Shown: positions 1 to 18,600 of the stretch, piece after piece
Position numbering within the stretch: position 1 is the first letter of the stretch
Layout: each line of letters starts with the position of its first letter
NCBI RefSeq assembly: GCF_000485595.1
Contig: NW_014577165.1
Span: 417,920-446,188 of the forward strand
Origin: Priapulus caudatus
Taxonomy: Eukaryota; Priapulida; Priapulimorpha; Priapulimorphida; Priapulidae
Length of the DNA stretch: 28,269 bases
Reading direction: 5' to 3'
The notes under the pieces: generated by a model
The model's input: only the letters and a program-made list of their open reading frames with translations
Database searches by the model: none
Told to the model about the DNA's origin: nothing
Program-made: the position numbers and the translations under genes

Positions 1-916
1 TTGCTCGAGTTTGCAAACTAAAGTTTGCTAGTGTTACGTGTAGACAGGGCTTTATATACATGATATTAAAGTATTTAAAGAAAACTAAATGAAAACAAAA
101 CTCAACTTGTAATTATTTTTACTTTTATTATAAACTATTTGTTTATGAAATATTTTTGTTTTTTACATTTAAATTTTTTTTATTCCTTTCTTAGAGAAAA
201 GGTCGGCGGGAATAAAAATAGATTTTCAATTTTTTTTTCTTTTCGTTTTTCTTGAAAATTCGGGTCGGCGGATCTGTAAACCAACAAAATAAAAAATTCT
301 CGCCTTACATTTCATTGGTTGTACCAATGACTGTACTTGTACGTATTTACAAATTATATCCATGAATGAGTCGTATTTTCAACATTTTTGTTTGAGAGAA
401 ATAATATCTCCAGTACTGACAGCAAATAAAAGAGCATGAAAGATTGTTATTAACATTAGCCTATATCAATGCCTGTCATGTGATTACGTAACTATGCAAC
501 CAAAAGTTACCTAGTCATCATGATACAAGTTTTTGTCTGGGTGACTCTAGCCACTCTAGGCCTACACTCCCCAAAATCAGTTCTATGCATATTTAAACGT
601 AATTGCCAACACTGCACATTCTAGAACAAGGACCACAATGTAAATATGTGCGCTAGTCCTGCTTTTTGTGTATATATCCTTGGTAGTTATCCAATTTTAT
701 GAATGCAGAATTTTATTGTAAAAGTATGATGTATTGTATATAATGGATAATTGCCTAAATAAACAAATGAAAAAATAAAAAATAGAAGGTGGATTTACCA
801 AATTTAATGTGTTAATTATCAAGAACATGGGATGGAATATGTCTGAAGCTGATCAGGAAACGTGGGAAATGGGCCGAACACCGACTATTATGGGACGTAC
901 CGTAGTTTACTAATAC
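1..916. other. Gene-free AT-rich stretch with a possible 3' UTR end
   Basis: No reading frame here looks coding. The first ~300 bases are AT-rich and contain two GGTCGGCGG motifs (about 201 and 264) separated by a T-rich run, which looks like old repeat sequence. Bases 550-770 look like a 3' UTR on the + strand: AT-rich, without frames, ending in AATAAA at 758-763 followed by A-rich sequence. If this is real, it would be the end of a gene lying left of the window. This is inference from one hexamer only. Confidence 0.3.
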
Positions 917-1001
917 GACGTGGATATTCATCCGAGCATCGGACACCTGTTCGTATGCGCTATTCAGCTGAGCAGTTGTTGCGCATGCGCTGTTCATGTT
1001 G
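917..1001 (+). repeat. Left arm of outer inverted repeat
   Basis: This arm is the reverse complement of 2441-2530 apart from about seven substitutions and a 5-nt gap. It contains the palindromic core TGCGCATGCGC (979-989), a perfect NRF1-type site. The right arm has the variant GCGCGTGCGCA instead. Confidence 0.75.
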
Positions 1002-1230
1002 CATGCCGTAGATAGAAAGTGTGAAGATGGGGTCTGGAGGGTCTCCCCACAGACAATTTTTAAATCTAGACGCTCTAAAATGCTATTTACCCTTTAGGTT
1101 TTAGATTTATGATTTTTTTGCCCTTTAGGCTGGGGCCCCGTAGCGTTTTGCTACGGCTGTGACGCCCCTGCATACATGAGTTGCGTATGTGGTTATACAC
1201 CATAGATGATGTTTGGTACTATCACTCGCG

Positions 1231-1350
1231 TATAGGTGGGGGCGGACATCCGGGAACTTTTGACTATTTGACCGGATGTAGATCATCGCACGACCGAGTG
1301 GAAAAACAAACCGTCAGTAACACACCGCCTCAATGCCGCGCATGCGCATA
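1231..1350 (+). promoter_or_regulatory. Promoter-like CpG segment with ETS and NRF1 motifs
   Basis: The segment has CCGGATGT at 1272-1279, its inverse ACATCCGG at about 1245-1252, and a perfect NRF1-like palindrome GCGCATGCGCA at 1338-1348. These are typical of TATA-less animal promoters. The stretch AACTTTTGA...CCGGATGTA (about 1256-1280) resembles 2949-2988 in the CAPZB promoter. A Kozak-like ATG follows at 1465. No splice link to a known exon was found, so activity is a guess. Confidence 0.25.
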
Positions 1351-1464
1351 GCTGCCAAGGAATTTGTAGCGATGTTTGGAATTGCCGCAATACAGTCTTT
1401 TATCACAGTGACAAAAAAACGTATTCATTCTTTGAGCTGCCGATAGGCCGAGAGGAGAGACAGC

Positions 1465-1596
1465 ATGGCTACACCACAATTAGGACCAGGGCGAGAACGA
1501 GAAGACGGCGGTAGCCAATGGTGGCGAAACAGTAAGAAACGAGGAGTAGCTCTCGCGAAAAGCAGAGTTTTGCACACTTCCTGTGAAGCTACATAG
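1465..1596 (+). CDS. Short ORF, weak first-exon candidate (43 aa)
   Basis: The ATG lies in a good context (GACAGCATGG) 117 nt after an NRF1-like motif. The frame is open for 43 codons (begins MATPQLGPGREREDGG, later QWWRNSKKRG) and ends in TAG at 1594-1596. A GTAAGA donor at 1532 would end an exon in phase 1. That phase does not fit CAPZB exon 2 (phase 0), so this is not an alternative CAPZB start in frame. I do not recognise the peptide. It may be chance, or part of the surrounding inverted-repeat block. Confidence 0.12.
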   Translation: MATPQLGPGREREDGGSQWWRNSKKRGVALAKSRVLHTSCEAT

Positions 1597-1828
1597 CTGT
1601 TTCTCGGTCGAAATGCATAAACAAAGAGACCTTAAAGAACACCCTGTCGAGTTTAATAGGGGCTACCCCACATTTACGAAATACATAGCGTCTCAATCTT
1701 GGACATCATCTCTAATTCTTGGAACAGCAAGCGGCTCCATTCGGGCAGAGTGGGTGTATCTATATTCAATGCCGGTACGGGAGATTACGGTACGCATATA
1801 TTTCTAATTAATTGCACTCAGTCGTGCC

Positions 1829-1890
1829 GTCAATAAACTCAAGATTCACAGAGAGTATAGCTAGAACATGCGTGTCTATAGGTATCTAGA
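1829..1890 (+). repeat. Left arm of inner inverted repeat
   Basis: This arm pairs with the reverse complement of 2073-2133. Shared landmarks in order are GTCAATAA.CTCA, TTCACAGAGA.TATAGCTA and GTCTATAG.TATCTA. It lies inside the 917-2530 block and leaves a ~180-nt spacer. Confidence 0.65.
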
Positions 1891-2072
1891 AATAATTAAA
1901 AATTTAATCATCTGAAATTTGCTTCCCGGCTTGCGCCACACATTAATCGTGCAGGCTAGGATGACTAATCGTGCCGCTCTCCGGCGGGCCGTCATAAACT
2001 CAGATCATTCACAGCTAGTAGTAGGATATGAATTCAAAGCCGGATACGGGAGATCTTTTGCATAATAACATA

Positions 2073-2133
2073 TCTTTAGATACTATAGACACATGTCTTA
2101 GCTATATTCTCTGTGAAATATTGAGTTATTGAC
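2073..2133 (-). repeat. Right arm of inner inverted repeat
   Basis: Reverse-complement partner of 1829-1890. The similarity is imperfect but continuous over about 60 nt. Confidence 0.65.
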
Positions 2134-2353
2134 GAACGACTTAGTCAAATACTATTAGCAAATATTTATGGCGTTACCAGTCAATCGGTCCGTACCGCGT
2201 TGACTATAAGACTCCCAGACCGATTCAGCGCTTTGGTTTTCATCGGCGCGGAGCTCAAGCCCGACGTATTAGCTTAAGGGGAAGTGACGTCACTCCGCCC
2301 CCACCTATAACTTTATAAGCGAACCGAGTCGGTTTATGGTTTGTGAAATTGTG

Positions 2354-2395
2354 TTAGGGTTAGGGTTGGGGTTAGGATTCGGATTAGGGTTAGGG
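2354..2395 (+). repeat. Interstitial telomere-like array (TTAGGG, 7 units)
   Basis: There are seven hexamers in unbroken 6-bp register. Four are exact TTAGGG (units 1, 2, 6, 7). The middle three are TTGGGG, TTAGGA and TTCGGA. The exact-outside, mutated-inside pattern fits an old short insertion. It lies just inside the right arm of the outer inverted repeat. Confidence 0.85.
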
Positions 2396-2440
2396 AGTAG
2401 GCACGTCCCTAGACTAGCATTATATTACATTTATGTAATA

Positions 2441-2530
2441 CAACATGAACAGCGCGTGCGCAACAACTGCTCGGACGAATAGAGCATACGAACAGGTGTC
2501 TGATGCTCGGACGAATATGTCATCCACGTC
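2441..2530 (-). repeat. Right arm of outer inverted repeat
   Basis: Reverse-complement partner of 917-1001. It carries an extra 5 nt near its outer end, and within it the GCTCGGACGAAT motif occurs twice. Confidence 0.75.
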
Positions 2531-2949
2531 CTGCTTTACCTATTACTATTATATAATGACATGTTTACGTTTTAACTTTACCACACTCTAAAAATTGTAA
2601 ATGAACTTACTGGTGTCGTGACAACTGACTAGTCCGCTATAACGCCGACTGTAGCATGCAATAAAATTACGTAAATGACCGAAGACTTCTCTAAATTTAT
2701 CATAAGTAAGTTACAACTACAAACGCCGTGTCAACATTCCTGTAGTTGAAGCCTCTCGGGAGCCCTTTCACGTATGCATGCACAACCAAACAGGTAGTTA
2801 CCTGTAAAGTTTTGTAATTATTTTTTGTCAAAATAACTGATATTGCAATTTTAAAATTTTGCACGTATAGCAGATATTTTTTATTTATTATATATATAGA
2901 ATTGTTTTAAGGAATTTTTACCAAATAAGGACGGACACGTTTTTGAAAA

Positions 2950-3126
2950 CTTTTGATTGGCCGACTAATCACGTGCCAACCGGATGTAACCACACCGCCA
3001 TGCAGATACCCGGAAGTTGATTTAGGGAAGGGATTTTATTAGAAATATACTGTTTTGCTTAGTTAAACTGTTAATATTCCAGTTGACATTCGTGACAACC
3101 CATTGAGAGTGTCTCCGTGTATCAGG
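2950..3126 (+). promoter_or_regulatory. CAPZB: CAPZB promoter and 5' UTR candidate
   Basis: Just upstream of the first exon lie an inverted CCAAT box (ATTGG, 2956-2960), an E-box CACGTG (2970-2975) and two ETS-type sites: CCGGATGT (2980-2987) and CCGGAAGT (3010-3017). No TATA box is placed properly. This set is typical of broadly expressed housekeeping genes, as a capping-protein gene should be. A six-codon upstream ORF (ATG at 3000, TGA at 3018-3020) would count only if transcription starts before 3000. Confidence 0.5.
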
Positions 3127-11903
<8,777 letters not shown>

Positions 11904-12401
11904 GGGGCGTCGCCGTTGCCCTAGATGGATATTACCAGCGGAAGCCATTTTTATAAGAGTATGTTATTATAGGTATAAATGCCGTGAAACTTGCAGTCGC
12001 GTCCGCGGCGTCGGTACAGGGCGGGAGACGAAGCTCCGTTGCTGTTGATGTCACTGCTGGTTTTATCATGTTTGAGCACGAAATCGAGTGACAGTGGTAA
12101 CGCTTAACAGTCAGGGCCTGTGATTGGCTATTGGCTTTACATTCGTGAAGTAACGAGTTCTTTTTAATTGTCAGAACAGATTGTATATAAAAAAAATCAT
12201 AAATAATATAATTTTCAAAATTCGTCGACGTTTCCAATTCTAAGCTGGAAGTTATTATTGATATATTAATATTGTGAGGAAAGTGCAACGGGAACACACT
12301 CACTATGTGGTCTTGGCAACTGGTTATCATTAAATTTGCAGCACAGTAAACCAAATAACCTGATCAGTTATTGTAAAGATGAAAGAAGATACGAAATTAA
12401 A
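11904..12401 (+). other. CAPZB: CAPZB 3' UTR candidate
   Basis: The sequence after the stop has no further coding frame. I found no AATAAA on the + strand here. The variant ATTAAA at 12396-12401, and an earlier one near 12329, are the best poly(A) signal candidates. The true end is unknown. Confidence 0.35.
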
Positions 12402-14626
12402 TAATTGCCGATGACAAGATAGGATTTTTTTTCGTGCTACTAGAACAAAGCTTGGTAACTTCACTTTGGACTGGAACTACGCAGCTCTCTTATAAGATTT
12501 GCCACTGTTAAATCTGTTGCTATGCTGTCATCATTTTCCAATTTTCATCTGTGATACACTTGAAAGAACGTGATGGGTTTGCTTGCAATGTGGGGTGTGG
12601 CTGTTAGAACTGGGAGTAGAGCGGGTGGTGGCAGAATCCACATAGAAAGTTGCTAAATATGTAAGCAACCACACCTGATGTTGAAAGCAGTGCACTTATA
12701 ACAAACACGGACAAAGGTCGCAGTATGCCTAATTCTCTCAGATGAATGTTATCAGCTCCTTCTTCGGAATGTAACGTTCATTATCGTTCCCGTAAATTCT
12801 AACGTGGTGCCACCTTCTAGCTACAGTCGGCAACGACCACTTGTGCTAGACCCAAGGACGAGAAACTGCCTATGGTCTTGAAGTCAGCATTGGTTTTTGC
12901 TTTTTTGGTACCGGTAGGGATGACATAATAGTTCATTTGCATGTATACAGCATTGTAGGAAATTGCATGTGAAGGCATTTGTAACAAGTCGGGCGTGAAA
13001 GTTTACATGAGGTAATAATGTACCTAAATAGCAAAATTGTGTCATATATATATATATATAACAGAGTGGTTGCACAGTTTCGGTAACCGGCGGTAATACA
13101 TTGATCATAGTGAGAGAAAGTGTAAAATTGCAATTACGGATACCGAGCATAACCACATGATTTGTTTAATATCAAGACTGCCTGATCTGTTGGATGTATT
13201 ATTTTCATTTATAAGTATCAGATAATAAAATATTACGAAAAACAACATATGATATATATATATATATATTTGTATGTCTATGCATTGAAAATGAATTTGG
13301 GTTTGCAGAGTAGTGCGAGTGAAATGCCTGAAATCCGAAATTGTACACAATCAACATGTGTTTATTCTCCAGTAACTCATGTTATGACAACCTTGACTTT
13401 ACCTTTGAGGACAAGTGAGCTGCCACATGCACGCCCCCTCCCCCACACACGTGCCTGCATGCCTGCACGCCCCCAGGCTTGCTAGCTGTAGCACTCCTGG
13501 TTGTAGCAGCAGATATACCCTTGTACTGTATATAACTGCAGTAGAGCATGACGTAGTACCCTCCCCCTCCCCCCAGATCCCTTTACATCACCCTGCAACT
13601 TCCTCACTACGTGAAGTTGACATAGACGCCCCTCGCGTAACATTACGGTGACACCACACGGCTCCACACGCAAGATCAGCACGCAAGCACCACCTACTGG
13701 TCACGTGACACAAGAAACGGCCCACTATCGGCTTGGGTGCAGAGCGCCCCCCACCCCCTAAAGGTGCCAGCTCACGTGTTCCGACGTGACCCGTAGTGTG
13801 AAAACGCCTGTCGCCACGGTTACGTCAATGTTTTAAAAATCTCCAAGAATTTCCAACTTTAATGTAAAGTCGGTCTCGACTCTGGGACACAGCCCCTCCC
13901 ACCGAGACGCCGACAGGCGCAGCACTCTGCAGTCGGACGAGTCCAAACCGGAAACCTTCCTCTCCACAACGCAGCAACGTTTCCCCAACGTCCCCTCCCA
14001 CGCTGCATGCTCAGCGTGTGACGAGGGTTTATGTGAGCTGCAGCCTAATTCAACCCCACACAGCGCTATACGCCTTGTGTGCATACCTGCGCGGTATCGC
14101 AGATAACGCGAATGGCTTCACGCGTCACAGATTCTCTCTCCGACAAAATCGGCCGAGGAACTCACGAAACCCTCGACGCGCGAAACAAGCCAACAGGAAA
14201 TTTGACGATGACGCGGGTTTAACGGCGGTTGGTTACGACGCGCCCCCTCCCCCCATGACGATCAGTGGTGCACTCTCTGTTATCCACAATCTCCGTATAA
14301 CCGAAACGATCCCGTGCCATTAATCCTATCCTAATCACGATAATCATAAAACTCAGTATAACTATCACCTTCCACGATAAGACATACACGTCATACAAAG
14401 TAATACCACAGCAGCTGCTTCGTGAATGCAACGCTCACACCAGCGGTGTGGACCGGCACTTACGATGACGCAAAGAACGAGCGCACAGCAACGACACGCC
14501 GCGAGCCTCACCGCTACTCGCAACAATCGAAACGCCACACACTCGAGTGCGCACGAAGCGTCGATTCACAAACGAAATTTCACGACACAATGCGAGAGAA
14601 TCGGCAGTTATTTTCCCCTCTGCTTT
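12402..14626. other. Intergenic region between CAPZB and GIGYF 3' ends
   Basis: No coding exon is recognisable on either strand. It contains two short (TA)n runs (13044-13060 and 13252-13269) and CA/C-rich patches near 13430-13480 and 13560. A segment at 14260-14320 (CAGTGGTGCACTCTCTGTTATCC) resembles one end of a pogo/Tigger-type transposon, but I found no matching second end. Confidence 0.4.
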
Positions 14627-14631
14627 CTAGT

Positions 14632-14883
14632 CAGAGATGTAAATGGTATTTGTCCAAAAAATAGGAAAATATTCAGACACTCCGACAACAGTGACTGTTG
14701 GCCACGGAATGGGGGGCAAATGGTACCCTGAAGGGCACCTGGCATGTCCTTGCGTAGGCAGGGGTGCTCAACATAGAGACTTTTTGGAATTTCCAGTGTC
14801 CCTAGATCTCACAGAATCGGAATCTTTATTGAAAATATCAGAAAATCGGAATTCCGTCAAAAATCAGAAAACTTACATCTCTA
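14632..14883. mobile_element. 252-bp MITE with 5-bp target duplication
   Basis: The ends are inverted copies of (C/T)AGAGATGTAA, and the element is flanked on both sides by CTAGT (14627-14631 and 14884-14888). The interior is non-coding. The ends resemble hAT-type termini, but a 5-bp duplication is unusual for classical hAT elements, so the superfamily is uncertain. Confidence 0.7.
14825..14830 (-). terminator. GIGYF: Poly(A) signal candidate for GIGYF inside the MITE
   Basis: This is the nearest AATAAA on the minus strand downstream of the GIGYF stop, about 600 nt away. It lies within the 252-bp MITE. There is no AATAAA or ATTAAA on that strand between the stop and the element. Use of this site is inferred. 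Confidence 0.3.
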
Positions 14884-15432
14884 CTAGTGCTCTGCTGAAC
14901 AGTTAAAGCAGCTGAATGAATTCCCATGATTTTCCCTATATAGTAGCGTAACACGACAACACCCAACCCAACACGAAAACGAAAACAGCTCTACAGTCGA
15001 GAGGTTAAATACACAACTGAAAAATAAACACATTTCCACGAATGTTGCCTGCACGCGTAAATACACAACATCGGAATTTTCTCATGACCAGCCCACGCTA
15101 CCAACAGCACACGGGACTAAATCCTAAACACACTAAAAAAATTGCACACCCCTAAGCCAGCACGGGAATCGTTACGGCGAATTCGACGGCGAAAGCGAGC
15201 GATACTTTGCGAGTGCACTCTGAGAAGCGCGCGGCGACAGTTCCGAGTGCGACATTGGCATGACCTCAGAGCGATGCCACGCGTGACCTTGCCGTGAACC
15301 CACACGTAATCTCACATCTTCGCCGTCGCGAAACAAACGAGACGCAGACACACGTCAGCGCCCGAACAAACCGCGGGGCCGCGCGCTCAAACCATGATAC
15401 GCTGCGAGGGGACCGCGCGACGGCGGCGCCAT
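14884..15432 (-). other. GIGYF: GIGYF 3' UTR candidate
   Basis: The first ~300 nt after the stop are CpG-rich, the rest AT-rich. Open frames on either strand have no known motifs. Confidence 0.4.
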
Positions 15433-15651
15433 CTACTGGGTGTCGAGGGTCTCGATCTCTCCTGCGTTCACGCGGCTGGAGTTGGCGTGCACCGTGTATC
15501 CCAGCATGCTCGGATCCATCTTCTGCATCTTTTTCTTTTTCTTCTTGCCGTCGCCTCGCTTGGTGGCGCCACCGCTGCCCTGTTCGGGATGAACGGACTG
15601 CTTGCCCCCGCCGGACGGAGTAATGGCTGGGGCGGGTCCCCACATGCTGTC
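15433..15651 (-). CDS. GIGYF: GIGYF terminal exon
   Basis: Acceptor ATTGCAG. It has 72 codons in phase 0 and a TAG stop at 15433-15435. It begins DSMWGPAPAITP, has a poly-Lys run (GKKKKKKMQKMDPSMLGYTV) and ends GEIETLDTQ. The K-rich tract followed by DPS.LG...A.S.R.N.GEIETLD is the signature end of GIGYF proteins. Confidence 0.93.
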   Translation of the reverse strand, partial: DSMWGPAPAITPSGGGKQSVHPEQGSGGATKRGDGKKKKKKMQKMDPSMLGYTVHANSSRVNAGEIETLDTQ

Positions 15652-18600
15652 CTGCAATAGTTAACAACACAGTGCAACAGTTAACAACCCCATGCAACAG
15701 TTAACAACACAGTGCAACAGTTGACAACACAGTGCAACAGTTAACAACACAGTGCAACAGTTAACAACATAGTGCAACAGTTAACAACACAGTGCAACAG
15801 TTAACAACATAGTGCAACAGTTAACAACACAGTGCAACAGTTAACAACACAATGCAACAGCTAACAACCCAATGCAACAGTTAATGCAATGTAACAGTTA
15901 ACAACTAGCTTGGCAATGCTAGGCCTACTCTCCTGCAACACAATGCATAAACAAACATGCAACAGTTAACAACCGGAACAAAGCCTGGTGATGTTAACAA
16001 TCGACCGACCACGCACAGCCATCACGCCAATGCGATTGACAACACTAGCTCAACGTCGCACAGTACTTCACATTCACTCTGCACGCTGACTACTATGACG
16101 TCACTACTATCTCCGCTCCCCTCCGGCCTAATCTGCTCTCCCCACATTGTCCTACAACCACCCGGTGAGTATGTCATCTCCTGTACTCTGCCCTGTGAGC
16201 ACGAGCTTTCCTCACGACCCACACAGACCTGCTGCCGCTGCAGGACCAGTCTCTACAGCAATGGTTCTTAACCTTTTTGGCCCCACGACCCCATCAGACA
16301 TTCTTGGTCAGTACCGTGACCCCCGAAACAAAAATGGAAAAAAAACAGCCCGATTTATGAAAACATGTCTGCCAATACTCAGTCAATGGGATGGCTGAAA
16401 TTGCTTCACAGCCATCAGGCTATCAAAAAAAGATTTCGGGCAAGTGCTTTAATTGTGCTTGTGGGCAACCAAATTGCCACTTGCCCGACCGACAATATTT
16501 TGTAGCACCCTGATAATTATATAGAATTTAAATGAATTTGTTTTATTTATGACCCCTTCATGACCCCTGGAAAAACCCCAAACGACCCCCATGGGGATCA
16601 GGACCCCCAGGTTAAGAACCGCTGCTCTACAGCATTCACAATATGGCAGCAGCAACCGGACGGACGTACATATGGGCTGGTGGGCGATGATTTACCTTCC
16701 ACGGACCACTCACGCTCACCTCATCTGTTTGTTTGGCCTGGTTGCGGTATTTGCTGCGCTTGTCGATGAACTGCTTCGCAAATTCCTTCGCGTCTTTGCT
16801 CTCACCGAGGTACGATCGTACGTAGTCATGAATCTATAACAGCAGCAGTGAGGGAGCAACAGTGACTACACTGTGAGGTATGATCGTACGTAGTCATGAA
16901 TCTATAACAGCAGTAGTGAGGGAGCAACAGTGACTACACTGTGAGGTATGATCGTACGTAGTCATGAATCTATAACGTCAGTAGTGAGGGAGCAACAGTG
17001 ACTACACTGTGAGGAAGGATCGTACGTAGTCATGAATCTATAACATCAGTAGTGAGGGAGCAACAGTGACTACACTGTGAGGTATGATCGTACGTAGTCA
17101 TGAATCTATAACAGCAGCAGTGAAGGAGCAACAGTGACTACACTGTGAGGTATGATCGTACGTAGTCATGAATCTATAACAGCAGCAGTGAGGGAGCAAC
17201 AGTGACTACACTGTGAGGTATGATCGTACGTAGTCATGAATCTATAACAGCAGCAGTGAGGGAGCAACAGTGACTACACTGTGAGGTATGATTCGTGAGA
17301 CCGTAGTCTCATGGATCATAACGTCAGTACAGTTGGAGGGAGCAACAGTGACATACACTCCGTGAGGTGACGATCGCATGTAGTCATGATCTTATAACAG
17401 CACCAGTGAGGGGAGCAACCGTGACTTACACTGTGAGCGTAACGATCATGACGTAGTCATCGACATCGTATATACGTCAGTAGTGACGGGCAGCAACAGT
17501 GATCTACAGCCTGTGATAGGATATCGTACGTAGTCGATGAATGCTATAACGTCAAGTAGTGAGGGAGCAAACATGGTGACTACGACTTGGTAGGTACGAT
17601 CATACGTAATCATGTGAATCTATAACGCAGTTAAGTGAAGGGAGCAACAGGTGACTACATGCTGAGTATGATCGGCTCACGGTAGTCATGGGAATCTATA
17701 ACGTCAGTAGTGATGGAGAGCAAACTGAGTGGACTTACACTGTGAGGTATGAGTCGTACGTAGCTGCCATGGAATCTATAAGCGTCAGTATAGTGAGGGC
17801 AAGCAGTTGACTATCACTGGTGAGGTAGTGGATCGTACGTAGTCATGGAATCTATAACAGCAGTTAGTGAGGGGTCAAGCGTGACTACACTGTGAGGATG
17901 ATCGACGTAAGTTTCATGAATTCTATTACACGGTCAGTAGTGAGGTAGCAACATGTGACTACACTGGTGAGTATGACACTAGTCATATCTATACATCAGT
18001 AATCGAGGGGAGCACAGCCGACGTCACGGAAGGTACGATCGTGACCGTATCATGAATTCTATAACATCAGTAAATGAGCGGAGGGCGGAACAGTCGACTA
18101 CACTATGAGAGGTATTTGATCGTACGTAGTTCATGAATCTATAACAGCATCAGGAGAGCAACAGTGACTACAACTGTGAGGGTATGACTCGATTACGGTA
18201 GTCATGAATCTAAACTCAGTGAGGGAGCAAACAGTGACTACACTGTGAGGTATGATCGCCCACGGTAGTCCATGAATCTATACAGCCAGCAGTGAAGGAG
18301 CGAACAGTGACTTACACTGCTGAGGTTATGTCGTACGCTAGTCATGAAATCTATAAACAGCTATAGTGAAGGAGCAAACGAGTGACTACACTGTGAGGTA
18401 TGAATCGCCACGTAGTCATGAATCTATAACAGCGAGTTAGTGAGGGAGCAACAGCTGACTACAGCTGTGAGGAAGGATCGTAGTAGGTCATCGAATCATA
18501 TACAGCAGACAGTGATGGGAGGTCTAACAAGTAACCTAACACTGTTGAGGTATAGACGCACGTAGTCTATGAAATTCTATGAACATCAGTAATATGAGGG

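Larger units (their letters stand above)
917..2530. mobile_element. Inverted-repeat-bounded block, possible non-autonomous DNA transposon
   Basis: The block is bounded by an inverted repeat: bases 917-1001 match the reverse complement of 2441-2530 at roughly 92 percent, with one 5-nt gap. Further in, a 16-nt inverted match pairs 1231-1246 with 2294-2309, in the same nested order. The centre holds a third inverted pair (1829-1890 with 2073-2133) and direct repeats (around 1762-1790 and 2028-2056). I see no clear target-site duplication and no transposase. It could be a foldback-type element, a nest of several small elements, or an old inverted duplication. Confidence 0.45.

Noticed and set aside
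1465-1531. Alternative CAPZB first exon
   Set aside because: The donor at 1532 leaves phase 1, whereas exon 2 requires phase 0, so joining would shift the frame.
1583-1807. 74-codon + strand frame
   Set aside because: It lies across the nested repeats and has no recognisable motif. Its end coincides with a duplicated segment.
14263-14320. Complete pogo/Tigger-like transposon
   Set aside because: One end-like sequence is present, but no inverted partner or TA duplication was found nearby.
15266-15697. Overlapping + and - strand frames around the last GIGYF exon
   Set aside because: Only the frame ending GEIETLDTQ is homologous to a known protein; the others are by-products of high GC.
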